This document shows positions 52,275-60,585 of a stretch of 64,000 nucleotides of DNA, one piece after another. Origin of the DNA: Nonomuraea sp. NEAU-A123 (lineage in GTDB: Bacteria > Actinomycetota > Actinomycetes > Streptosporangiales > Streptosporangiaceae); NCBI RefSeq assembly GCF_018603905.1, contig NZ_JAHFZZ010000004.1, forward strand, positions 496,001-560,000. The letters are read 5' to 3'. The notes beneath the pieces were generated by a model, which had not been told where the DNA came from, ran no database searches, and worked only from the letters and a program-made list of their open reading frames with translations. How positions within the stretch are numbered: position 1 is the first letter of the stretch; every line of letters begins with the position of its first letter. A program made the position numbers and the translations under genes.

Positions 52275-52942
52275 CGATCAGAATCCTGCTGGCCGACGAC
52301 CAGGCGCTGGTCCGCGCCGGTTTCCGGGTGCTGGTCGACTCGGCGCCCGACCTGGAGGTGGTCGGCGAGGCCGCCAACGGCCATGACGCCGTACGGCTGG
52401 CGCGGGAGACCCTGGCCGACGTGGTGCTGATGGACATCCGCATGCCCGGAATGGACGGTCTCGCCGCGACGAGTGAGATCACCTCCGACAAGGCCATGGC
52501 CGGGGTCCGGGTGCTGGTCCTGACCACGTTCGAGATCGACGAGTACGTCTTCGCCGCGCTGCGGGCGGGCGCCAGCGGGTTCCTCGGCAAGAGCGTGGAG
52601 GCCGGCGAGTTGCAGGAGGCCATCCGGGTGGTGGCCCGGGGCGAGGCGCTGCTGTCGCCGTCGGCGACCAGAGGGCTGATCACCCGGTTCCTGGCCAGCC
52701 CCGGCGCCTCGGCCGAGCACGTACTGGACGACCTGGCCGTGCTGACCGAGCGCGAAAGGGAGGTGATGATCCTGGTGGCCTGCGGGCGTACCAACGATGA
52801 GATCGCCGACCTGCTGGGGATCAGCCGGATGACCGCCAAGACGCACGTCAACCGGGCGATGATCAAGCTGAAGGCGCACGACCGCGCCCAACTGGTGATC
52901 ATCGCCTACGAGACCGGCCTGATCCGTCCCCAGGTCCGCTGA
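52271..52942 (+). CDS. NarL/FixJ family response regulator
   Basis: The 223-residue regulator has a receiver domain with Asp55 (VVLMDIRMPGMDG), acid pocket Asp9/10 and switch residues near TTFEIDEYVF, plus a LuxR HTH (about 155-205; LTEREREVMILVACGRTNDE). It is coupled by ATGA to the kinase. Its neighbour downstream is the RND transporter gene. It resembles the 47884 regulator, so the two pairs are likely paralogous. Confidence 0.92.
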   Translation: MTIRILLADDQALVRAGFRVLVDSAPDLEVVGEAANGHDAVRLARETLADVVLMDIRMPGMDGLAATSEITSDKAMAGVRVLVLTTFEIDEYVFAALRAGASGFLGKSVEAGELQEAIRVVARGEALLSPSATRGLITRFLASPGASAEHVLDDLAVLTEREREVMILVACGRTNDEIADLLGISRMTAKTHVNRAMIKLKAHDRAQLVIIAYETGLIRPQVR

Positions 52943-53184
52943 CCGGCCGGGGACCGCGGGCGCGGTAGCCCGCTCGCCGCGTCTACTGCGATCGCCGCAG
53001 TTCAGAACCGTCCTGCGGGCGGACGCTCCGCCGGGGCGATGCCACGAGTCTTGAGTAGTGACCACGACGATGCCGCGCTCCGGTCGTGGTGAGGCGGCAC
53101 GACTCGTACGAGCAGCCGTCGCCTCACGCTCTCCCGTTCCTGCGCGCTGTGCGGTCTGACACCCATCTGAAGAGAAGTGGAAAG

Positions 53185-56100
53185 ATGTCGTTTCTGGCTA
53201 GATTGAGCCTGGCGAATCGGGGGCTCATCGCGCTCATCACGATCGTGGTGGTCGCGTTCGGCGCCTACATCACCCCGGCGTTGCAGCAGCAGCTCTTGCC
53301 CTCACTGTCGTTTCCGCAAGTGTCGGTCGTGGCGACGTACGCCGGTGCCGCGCCACAGATCGTCGAGGACCGGGTCACGGTACCGCTGGAAGAGGGGGTA
53401 CGCGGGGTCGCCGGCGTCACCGGCGTGACCTCGACCTCGCGGGAGTCCAGCGCGTCGATCCAGGTGGCCTTCGACTTCGGCACCGACATCGACGATGCGC
53501 AGAGCAAGATCCAGCAGGTGGTCGGCGGACTGTCCAGCCGGCTGCCTGACGGGGTGGAGCCGCAGGTGGTCGTGGGCAGCACCGACGACCTGCCGGTCAT
53601 CCAGCTCGCCGCCGCCTCCGACGGCTCCCAGCAGCGGCTCGCCGAGCGACTGGACACCCAGGTGGTGCCGGCGCTCACCGGCATCGAGGGGGTGAAGGAG
53701 GCCACGGTCACCGGTACCCGGGATCAGGTCATCACCATCACCCCCGACACCGATGAGCTGAAGAAGCACGGGTTGGACACCAGCGCGATCTCCACCGCCA
53801 TCCAGGGTGCGGGCCAGCCGATTCCGGCCGGCTCCCTCACCCAGTCGGACACCACCCTGAGCGTCCAGGTCGGCGCCCGGTTCGCCTCGATCGCGGACCT
53901 CAAGGACCTCTACCTCGCCCCCGCCGCCCAAGCGTCCCCGGCGTCCCCGGCCCAGCCCACAGCCCAGGCTCAGCGGCCGGGCTCGCCGCCGCAGGCCAAG
54001 ACGGTGCCCGCGAAGCCGAAGCCGGTACGGCTGGGCGACGTGGCCACCGTCAAGCTCGGGCTGGCCGAGGCGGCCACGCTCACCCGCACCGACGGCAAGC
54101 CCAGCCTGGGCGTCTCGATCACCATGAAGCCCGACGGCAACGCGGTGTCGATCTCGGAGGACGTACGCGCCAAACTGCCCGCCCTCGCCACCGCGCTCGG
54201 CACGGACGCCGCGCTCACCATCGTGTTCGACCAGGCGCCGGAGGTGGAGAAGTCGATCGAGAGCCTGACCACCGAGGGCCTGCTGGGCCTGGCCATGGCC
54301 GTGCTGGTCATCCTGGTCTTCCTGTTCTCGGTGCGCTCCACACTGGTGACCGTGGTCTCCATCCCGCTGTCGGTGCTGATCGCGTTGATCGGGCTGTGGG
54401 TCAAGGACTACTCCCTGAACATGCTCACCCTCGGCGCCTTGACCATCGCGATCGGCCGCGTCGTCGACGACTCGATCGTGGTCCTGGAGAACATCAAGCG
54501 CCATCTGTCCTACGGCGAGCGCAAACGGCAGGCGATCGAGAACGGAGTACGCGAGGTCGCGGGCGCCGTCACCGCCTCCACCCTCACCACGGTCGCGGTG
54601 TTCCTGCCGATCGCCTTCGTCGGCGGTTTCGTCGGCGAGTTGTTCGGCCCGTTCTCCATCACCGTAACCGTGGCCCTGATCGCCTCCCTGCTGGTGTCGC
54701 TGACCGTCGTACCGGTGCTGAGCTACTGGTTCCTCAAGCCACCCAAGGACGGCGACCGCCACAAGGCCGAGGAGAAGGAACGCCGCAGCCTGCTCCAGCG
54801 CGCCTACGTCCCGGTGATCCGCTTCGCCACCCGGCACCGGCTCACCACGGTCGCCGGCGCCCTGGCGATCCTCATCGGCACCCTCGCCCTGGTCCCCAGC
54901 CTGCAGACCAGCTTCATCGACAACGCGGGGCAGAACACGGTCAGCGTCACCCAGAACCTCCCCGTCGGCACGTCCCTGGCCTCAGCCGATGCCAAGGCCA
55001 AGGAGGTCGAGAAGATCCTGACCGGCCTCAATGAGATCAAGTCCTACCAGGTCACCGTGGGAGGCGCGAGCGGCGTCGGCTTCGGCGGCGGGCGTCCGGG
55101 CGGCGGTGGCGGCGGAGGTACGGCCCGCGCCAGCTACTCCCTCACCCTGCACGAGGGTAGCGACACCGCGGCCGTGGAGAACACCCTGCGCGACCGGCTG
55201 GGCAAACTGACCGACGCGGGCCAGATCAGCATCGGCGAGAGCGGCGGGTTCGGCGGCGACAAGCTCGAGGTCCTGGTCCACGCGAGCGAGCAGGACACAT
55301 TGCGCGACGCGTCGCGAGCCGTACAGCAGACCATGGCAGCGATGCCCGGCGTCACCGAGGCGACCAGCACTCTGGCCGACACCGCGCCCCGCATCGACGT
55401 CACCGTCGACCGCAAGAAAGCCGCGGAGCACGGCCTGTCCGAGGCCGCCATCGGCCAGGCGGTCTCCCAGGCGTTCCGGGACAGCACCGTGACCCAGCTC
55501 ACCTTCGACGGAACCACCGCCGACGTCCTCGTGCACACCGGCGACGCCCCCGTCTCGCTCGGTGAACTGCGCAAACTCGATCTGCCCGGAAAGGTGGAAC
55601 TCTCCAACGTCGCCGAGGTCAAGCAGGTCAACGGGCCCGTCTCGGTCACCCGCATCGACGGGGATCGCACCGTCACCGTCTCCGGCAAGAGCACCGGCGC
55701 CAACCTCGGCGCCATCAGCGCGGACCTGGACAGCCGGCTCGCCAAGCTGACCCTGCCCGCGGGCGCCACCTACTCCATCGGCGGCGCCAGCGCCGACCAG
55801 GACGAAGCCTTCGGCAGCCTCGGGCTGGCCCTGGTGGCGGCCATCGCGCTGGTGTTCTTCGTGATGGTCGCCACCTTCCGCAGCCTCATCCAGCCGCTGC
55901 TGCTGCTGGTGTCGATCCCGTTCGCCGCCACCGGCGCGATCGGCCTGCTGCTCATCACCGGCACCTCCCTCGGCCTGGCCGCCATGATCGGCCTGCTGAT
56001 GCTCGTCGGCATCGTCGTCACCAACGCCATCGTGCTGCTCGACCTGATCAACCAGTACCGCCGCCAGGGCATGCCGCTGTACGAGGCAGTCGTGGAAGGC

Positions 56101-56385
56101 GGCCGCAACCGCCTCCGCCCCATCCTGATGACCGCACTGGCCACGATCTTCGCCCTGCTGCCGATGGCCCTGGGCATCACCGGGGGCGGCGGATTCATCT
56201 CCAAACCCCTCGCCATCGTCGTCATCGGCGGCCTGATCAGCTCCACCCTGCTCACCCTCGTCCTGGTCCCGACCCTCTACACCGTGGTGGAAAGCAGAAA
56301 GGAGAAAATCCGAACCCGCCGCGCAGGCCGCGCCGACGCACCACCCCTGGCCGAAACCCCCAAGGAACCGGCCCACTCCAGCTGA
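53185..56385 (+). CDS. RND family efflux transporter permease (AcrB/HAE1-like)
   Basis: A 1066-residue transporter with the RND layout: helix 1 (about 10-28), large extracytoplasmic loop, helices 2-6, helix 7, a second loop and helices 8-12. Motif D/TM4 is present as GRVVDDSIVVLENIKRHL (proton relay Asp pair). The first loop carries a Pro/Ala-rich insert (about 245-280) and the second a Gly run (about 631-648). No membrane-fusion or outer-membrane partner is encoded nearby, as expected in a monoderm. ATG 53185 follows GAAGTGGAAAG. A two-component system lies upstream and a hairpin downstream. Confidence 0.88.
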   Translation: MSFLARLSLANRGLIALITIVVVAFGAYITPALQQQLLPSLSFPQVSVVATYAGAAPQIVEDRVTVPLEEGVRGVAGVTGVTSTSRESSASIQVAFDFGTDIDDAQSKIQQVVGGLSSRLPDGVEPQVVVGSTDDLPVIQLAAASDGSQQRLAERLDTQVVPALTGIEGVKEATVTGTRDQVITITPDTDELKKHGLDTSAISTAIQGAGQPIPAGSLTQSDTTLSVQVGARFASIADLKDLYLAPAAQASPASPAQPTAQAQRPGSPPQAKTVPAKPKPVRLGDVATVKLGLAEAATLTRTDGKPSLGVSITMKPDGNAVSISEDVRAKLPALATALGTDAALTIVFDQAPEVEKSIESLTTEGLLGLAMAVLVILVFLFSVRSTLVTVVSIPLSVLIALIGLWVKDYSLNMLTLGALTIAIGRVVDDSIVVLENIKRHLSYGERKRQAIENGVREVAGAVTASTLTTVAVFLPIAFVGGFVGELFGPFSITVTVALIASLLVSLTVVPVLSYWFLKPPKDGDRHKAEEKERRSLLQRAYVPVIRFATRHRLTTVAGALAILIGTLALVPSLQTSFIDNAGQNTVSVTQNLPVGTSLASADAKAKEVEKILTGLNEIKSYQVTVGGASGVGFGGGRPGGGGGGGTARASYSLTLHEGSDTAAVENTLRDRLGKLTDAGQISIGESGGFGGDKLEVLVHASEQDTLRDASRAVQQTMAAMPGVTEATSTLADTAPRIDVTVDRKKAAEHGLSEAAIGQAVSQAFRDSTVTQLTFDGTTADVLVHTGDAPVSLGELRKLDLPGKVELSNVAEVKQVNGPVSVTRIDGDRTVTVSGKSTGANLGAISADLDSRLAKLTLPAGATYSIGGASADQDEAFGSLGLALVAAIALVFFVMVATFRSLIQPLLLLVSIPFAATGAIGLLLITGTSLGLAAMIGLLMLVGIVVTNAIVLLDLINQYRRQGMPLYEAVVEGGRNRLRPILMTALATIFALLPMALGITGGGGFISKPLAIVVIGGLISSTLLTLVLVPTLYTVVESRKEKIRTRRAGRADAPPLAETPKEPAHSS

Positions 56386-56410
56386 CCCCGCACCACTACG
56401 CCGACACACC

Positions 56411-56443
56411 CGCCCCTGAGCCCCGAAAGGCAGGCCAGGGGCG
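56411..56443 (+). terminator. hairpin after the RND gene
   Basis: CGCCCCTG (56411-56418) pairs with CAGGGGCG (56436-56443), with GCC/GGC pairing possible inside. It lies 26 bp after the stop. Confidence 0.65.
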
Positions 56444-56454
56444 CTGGCGTACGG

Positions 56455-56610
56455 CCGGGGCTGACACGCAGTCAGGCAGCGACGCGCAGACGGGCAGAGC
56501 CACGCGGGGCGAGGCTACGGAGGGCAAGGCCACGCAGGGGGCAAGGGCGCGCAGGGTGCACGGCAGCGCGTCATGCAAGGCAAGGCCACGTAAGGCAGGG
56601 CCATCGGCAG
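56455..56610. repeat. degenerate GC-rich short repeats before pgeF
   Basis: Imperfect units with the core GGCAAGGCCACG(C/T)A recur around 56500-56600 after CGCAGTCAGGCAGCGACGCG-like sequence. No coding frame is supported. The pgeF promoter should lie in the last part. Confidence 0.5.
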
Positions 56611-56643
56611 GCGGGATGGCGGGGCGGCCCTAAGATCGGAGGC

Positions 56644-57351
56644 ATGGAGCTGGCCCCCGGAGTGCATGTCGCCATCACCGATCGCCACGGGGGAGTGAGT
56701 GCTCCGCCGTACACGTCGCGGAATCTCGGCGGCCTCGTCGGCGACGACCCCGATGCGGTGCGCGCCAACCGGGCGGGTGTCGCGGCCGAGTTGGGTGTGC
56801 GGGCCGTCGTGTTCATGCGGCAGGTCCACAGCGCCGATGTCGCGTACGTCAGCGAGCCGTTCGGCGACGACGCGCCGCCGCTCGACGGCGTCTTCACCAC
56901 CGAGCCCCGGCTGGCGCTCGCCTCACTCGGCGCCGACTGCCCGGCCGTGCTCGTCGCCGATCCGGTCGCGGGCATGGTCGCCGCCGCCCACTCCGGACGG
57001 CCCGGCACCGAGGCGGGTATCGCCACCGCCCTGGTCGAGGCGATGACGGCCAAGGGCGCGGCACCCGGGCGGATGGTGGCGCTGATCGGGCCCGGCGCGT
57101 GTGGCCGCTGCTATGAGGTGCCCGCCGAGCTGCGCGAACGGGTCGCGTCCCAGGTGCCGGAGACCTGGTCCACCACCTCATGGGACACGCCCGCCCTGGA
57201 CCTCCGGGCAGGCATTGAGGCCCAGCTGCGCACAGCGGGCGTCGCCGACGTACGGCACGACGCCCGGTGCACGATCGAGTCGCAGGAGCTCTACTCCCAC
57301 CGCCGCGAACAGCCAGGCGGCCGCTTCGCCGGCCTGATCTGGCTCGCCTGA
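56644..57351 (+). CDS. pgeF: peptidoglycan editing factor PgeF (laccase-domain, YfiH/YlmD family)
   Basis: A 235-residue protein with the PgeF/YfiH/YlmD zinc-copper triad His62 (RQVHSADV), Cys99 (GADCPAVLVAD) and His116 (AAAHSGRPG), and GPGACGRCYEVP near 150. Members remove mis-incorporated residues from peptidoglycan precursors and have adenosine/purine-nucleoside activity. It is alone, without the usual ftsZ/sepF neighbours of the actinobacterial dcw locus. ATG 56644 is the first start after the repeat region. Confidence 0.88.
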   Translation: MELAPGVHVAITDRHGGVSAPPYTSRNLGGLVGDDPDAVRANRAGVAAELGVRAVVFMRQVHSADVAYVSEPFGDDAPPLDGVFTTEPRLALASLGADCPAVLVADPVAGMVAAAHSGRPGTEAGIATALVEAMTAKGAAPGRMVALIGPGACGRCYEVPAELRERVASQVPETWSTTSWDTPALDLRAGIEAQLRTAGVADVRHDARCTIESQELYSHRREQPGGRFAGLIWLA

Positions 57352-57537
57352 CCCCGACTGGACCTGACCGACCGGACACGGCTCGGCGCAACCCCGGCTG
57401 GGCCTGACCCAGCGGACCCAGGCTCGGTTTGACCCCGGCTGATCTGGCTCGCCTGAAATCCACTGGGCTTGACCCCGGCTAACCCGACTGGGCCTGACCC
57501 AGCGGACCCAGGCTCGGTTGACCCCGGTTGATCTGGA
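57352..57537 (+). repeat. degenerate ~50-60 bp direct repeats downstream of pgeF
   Basis: Two near-identical units (57390-57447 and 57481-57536; core GGGCCTGACCCAGCGGACCC, then AGGCTCGGTT and GACCCCGG-TGATCTGG) lie about 90 bp apart, with a more diverged copy from 57352. No gene is supported in this spacer. Confidence 0.75.
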
Positions 57538-57565
57538 GTGCCCGTTCCGGCGGTGGGTGTTGAGG

Positions 57566-57919
57566 TCAGTTTCGGTTGCTGCCGAAGATCCCGTTGATCA
57601 CGATGACCGCGAACCAGATCGGCGCGATCACCCACATCTCCTTGCCGCCGACGATCACGGCCAGGGTCAGGACGGTGCCCAGGGCGAGCGACACGATCGC
57701 CAGCGCCAGCCGCTGACCCTCGCTCGGCCCCGGCTGCCTGGCGACGTTCTTGCCCTTGCCCTTGCCTTTGGGCCCCAAGGTGGCGAGCCGTTCGTCGACT
57801 CGCCGGTCGACCTCCTGCCCCATCTTCTCGAGGAAGGATTCAACGATCGCGTCCTCGAAATCGGGCCCGAGGTCGCGACGGGCGCCCACCGCCGCCCGCA
57901 ACTCATCACCGGTACTCAT
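57566..57919 (-). CDS. hypothetical membrane protein with acidic N-terminus
   Basis: The 117-residue product has a charged N-terminal half (about 1-60: RRDLGPDFEDAIVESFLEKM then a Lys/Gly-rich stretch) and two membrane helices (about 68-88 and 93-110). It ends in GIFGSNRN. Similar small proteins occur in actinobacteria, but I recognise no named domain. It lies 26 bp downstream of the ligase stop on the same strand, so it may share that transcript. ATG 57919 starts the open frame. Confidence 0.65.
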   Translation of the reverse strand: MSTGDELRAAVGARRDLGPDFEDAIVESFLEKMGQEVDRRVDERLATLGPKGKGKGKNVARQPGPSEGQRLALAIVSLALGTVLTLAVIVGGKEMWVIAPIWFAVIVINGIFGSNRN

Positions 57920-57945
57920 ATGTCGAGATATAACGGGTTAAAGGG

Positions 57946-59079
57946 CTATCGAGCAAGGATGTCGTCGAGGTTGTATGAGACCGGTCTCTCCAACTGCTCG
58001 TACGTACACGATTCCGGCGTACGGTCCGGCCGCCACCGCCGCCACTGCGCGGTATGCCGGAACCGGTCGCCCTCCATCTGGTCATAGGCCACCTCGATCA
58101 CCAGCTCCGGCCGGAGCGGGATGAACGACAGGTCCTTCTTGGCGTTCCAGCGCGACACCGCGCCCGGCACCCGCTGCCCGCCCGTCGCGGGCCCGGCCGC
58201 CGCCTGCTCGGCCCAGTGGCCCCACGGATGCTCGCCCAGCTCGGCGAGGTACGGCTTGAGCTCCTCGACCAGCTCGGCCCGGCGCGCCATCGGGAACGAC
58301 GCCGCCACGCCCACATGATGCAGCCGGCCGTCGTCGCCGTAGAGGCCGAGCAGGATCGAGCCCACGATCGGCCCGGTCTTGTGCTCGCGGTAACCGGCCA
58401 CCACCACGTCGGCGGTGCGCTCATGCTTGACCTTGAACATCGTGCGCTTGTCGGGGATGTACGGCTGGTCGCCGGGCTTGACGATGATGCCGTCGAGCCC
58501 CGCGCCCTCGAACATCTCGAACCATTCGGACGCCTGCTCGGTGTTGATCGTGACCGGGGTCAGCCGGATGGACCGGCCCTTCTCCGGGAAGATCTGCTCC
58601 AGCCGCGCCCGCCGCTCGCTGAACGGCGCCTCCATCAACGACTCGTCGCCCAGCGCCAGCAGGTCGAACGCCACGAACGACGCGGGAGTCCGCTCGGACA
58701 GCATCGTGACCCGCGACGCCGCCGGATGGATGCGCTGCTGCAGCGCGTCGAAGTCGAGCTGCGAGCCCTGCGGCAGCACGATCTCGCCGTCGACCACGCA
58801 CCGTTCCGGCAACTCTGCCCTGACCGCCTCGACCAGCTCGGGGAAGTAGCGGGTGAACGGCCGCTCGTTGCGGCTGCCCAGATAGACCTCGTCACCGTCG
58901 CGGAACACGATGCACCGGAACCCGTCCCACTTCGGCTCGTAGAACAGCGTGCCGTCCTGCTCGGGCATCTTCTTGACCGGCTTGGCCAGCATCGGCGCCA
59001 CGGGCGGCCGGACCGGCAGATTGGGCACCGGCTCCGGCTCTTCGGCGACCGCGACGGGCGGCTGGGTGGGCTCGGTCAT
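57946..59079 (-). CDS. ATP-dependent DNA ligase (LigC/LigD-ligase-like)
   Basis: A 377-residue ligase with the adenylation motif I KWDGFR (nucleophile Lys50), motif III VAFDLLAL, motif IV GLDGIIVK and motif V FKVKHE. The OB-fold region follows, ending near 350. It lacks polymerase and phosphoesterase domains. It is probably an NHEJ or base-repair ligase and may act with the polymerase domain encoded at 38250. ATG 59079 overlaps the upstream gene as ATGA and follows GAGGGAG; the frame to 60000 overlaps that gene and is not coding. Confidence 0.92.
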   Translation of the reverse strand: MTEPTQPPVAVAEEPEPVPNLPVRPPVAPMLAKPVKKMPEQDGTLFYEPKWDGFRCIVFRDGDEVYLGSRNERPFTRYFPELVEAVRAELPERCVVDGEIVLPQGSQLDFDALQQRIHPAASRVTMLSERTPASFVAFDLLALGDESLMEAPFSERRARLEQIFPEKGRSIRLTPVTINTEQASEWFEMFEGAGLDGIIVKPGDQPYIPDKRTMFKVKHERTADVVVAGYREHKTGPIVGSILLGLYGDDGRLHHVGVAASFPMARRAELVEELKPYLAELGEHPWGHWAEQAAAGPATGGQRVPGAVSRWNAKKDLSFIPLRPELVIEVAYDQMEGDRFRHTAQWRRWRPDRTPESCTYEQLERPVSYNLDDILAR

Positions 59080-59798
59080 GTCGTTGACTCCCTCGTGTAC
59101 TTGCAGAAGAGGACCCCCTCCTCTTCCAGCACCTGGCTGAGCCGCAGCTCGACCTGCGATGCCTCGCCGTTCAGAATGCGCGCGGCCCCGCCCCCGACCA
59201 GCAGCGGGCTGATCGACAGGCAGAGCTCGTCGATCAGGTCGGCCGCCGCGAGCTGCCCGTTGAGCCGGGGGCCGCCCTCGCACAGGATCCGCGTCAGGCC
59301 GCGCTCGTGCAGCTCGCGCACGGCCACCGACATGTCGACCAGGTCGCCGCCCGCCACCACGACGTCGGCCACCCGGGAGGCGTCGGCGCGGCGCTCGGCG
59401 GGCACGGCCTCGCAGGTGATGACGATCGTCCGGCTGACGGCCTCGGTGAACAGCGGGCTGCCCAGATCGAGGTCGAGCCGGCGGGTGACCACCGCGATCG
59501 GCGGGGCCGCCGGCCTGCCCTCCCGCAGTGTCTGCCATGATTCGCGCGGCTTGACCGCCCCGTACCCCTCGGTGCGCACGGTCGCGGCGCCCGCCATGAC
59601 CACGTCGGACATCCCGCGCAGGACCCGGAAGATCCGCCGGTCGCCCTCGCTGGACAGCCCGCCCGACAGCCCCTTCAGCCAGGCGGCCCCGTCGGCGCTG
59701 GCCACCATGTTGAGGCGCAGCCATGGCCGCCCCGCCGGATAGGCGTAAGCCTGCTCGATGTCTGGTTCGTCTTGAATGTCGGGATGGATGCGACGCAC
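59076..59798 (-). CDS. pyrimidine reductase / RibD C-terminal (dihydrofolate reductase-like) protein
   Basis: The 240-residue protein has the RibD-C/DHFR-like fold: RPWLRLNMVASADGAAWLKG (about 30-50), VVMAGAATVRTEGYGA (about 75-92), ILCEGGPRLNGQLAAADLIDELCL (about 175-200). It should reduce a pteridine or pyrimidine with NADPH. GTG 59798 follows GGTGGAGGA; the longer frame to 59966 is unrelated. It is coupled to the ligase gene (ATGA), an unusual pairing. The exact reaction is not known. Confidence 0.82.
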   Translation of the reverse strand: MRRIHPDIQDEPDIEQAYAYPAGRPWLRLNMVASADGAAWLKGLSGGLSSEGDRRIFRVLRGMSDVVMAGAATVRTEGYGAVKPRESWQTLREGRPAAPPIAVVTRRLDLDLGSPLFTEAVSRTIVITCEAVPAERRADASRVADVVVAGGDLVDMSVAVRELHERGLTRILCEGGPRLNGQLAAADLIDELCLSISPLLVGGGAARILNGEASQVELRLSQVLEEEGVLFCKYTRESTT

Positions 59799-59965
59799 TC
59801 CTCCACCTTGGCACACGCCTCCGACAACGAGCCGATGTAGGGGCCTTTGACGGGAGGGAGAGCACTTTGCTGTATCGAGGGACACACGTAGCGTGATGCG
59901 CATAACGTGGCGGCAGGCACATGGGGATCGGGGCACTTGGGGATCGGGCACGCGAGGGAGGCCCA

Positions 59966-60370
59966 ATGGGGCTGATCACTGCCGTGACATGGCTGTTCAC
60001 AGCGCTCGTAGGGATCTATTTGCTCTACCTCTGGCTGTCGGGCGGCGGCCTGCGGCAACAGGCGACGAAGGTCACCCGCTTCCCGGTGACGCTGATCTTC
60101 TCCCACCCGGTGCTGGCGCTGTCGGCGCTGACCTGCTGGATTGCCTTCCTGATCACAGGCAGCCGCCTGATGGCCTGGACGGCGTTCGGGGTGCTGGCGG
60201 CGGCGGCCCTGCTGGGCTTCACGATGTTCACCCGCTGGCTCGGCACAGGACGCCACGCCCGAGGCGCGGAGCGCCGCTTCCCGCTCCTGGCGGTCCTCCT
60301 GCACGGCCTGGCAGGCGTAGCGACATTCGTCCTGGTCCTACTCACCGCAAGCCTGGCCGGCCACCTCTGA
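59966..60370 (+). CDS. small four-helix membrane protein
   Basis: A 134-residue hydrophobic protein with four membrane helices (about 5-22, 38-58, 62-84 and 103-130), separated by short loops with KVTRFPVTLIFSHPVLALSA and RHARGAERR. ATG 59966 follows CGAGGGAGG. No named family is recognised. It diverges from the pyrimidine-reductase gene and ends at tandem repeats and repeat copy 3. Confidence 0.7.
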   Translation: MGLITAVTWLFTALVGIYLLYLWLSGGGLRQQATKVTRFPVTLIFSHPVLALSALTCWIAFLITGSRLMAWTAFGVLAAAALLGFTMFTRWLGTGRHARGAERRFPLLAVLLHGLAGVATFVLVLLTASLAGHL

Positions 60371-60463
60371 ACGTCTACCGGCCGATAGGGCAGGCAGACC
60401 GGGAAGGCCCGCCACTCCTGCACGTCTACCGGTCGATGAGGCAAGCAGACCGGGAAGGCCCCG
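60371..60463 (+). repeat. 51 bp tandem duplication
   Basis: ACGTCTACCGG(C/T)CGAT-AGGGCAGGCAGACCGGG begins at 60371 and again, slightly diverged, at 60422 (period 51 bp). It directly precedes repeat copy 3. No gene is supported. Confidence 0.75.
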
Positions 60464-60473
60464 GTCTCACCGT

Positions 60474-60575
60474 CTCGTCACGGCGCCCAGCCACGTAAAC
60501 CGCAGGAGCGTTCCCCTGGACAGACGCCGACCACGTATGGCGGGTGGGGCTCACCGTGCCTGCCGTAAAAACAAA
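60474..60575 (+). repeat. dispersed ~95 bp repeat, copy 3 (plus orientation)
   Basis: It shares the framework CGTCACGGCGCCCAGCC, GGAGCGTTCCCCTGGACAGA, GGCGGGTGGGGCTCACCGTG and GCCTGCCGTAAAA with copies 1 and 2, with more differences in the middle. It ends in an A-rich tail and lies 11 bp beyond the glgX stop. Confidence 0.8.
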
Positions 60576-60585
60576 ACGCTTGTAA

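Noticed and set aside
59080..60000. Long ligase frame extending to 60000
   Set aside because: It overlaps the pyrimidine-reductase gene in another frame; the real start at 59079 is coupled by ATGA.
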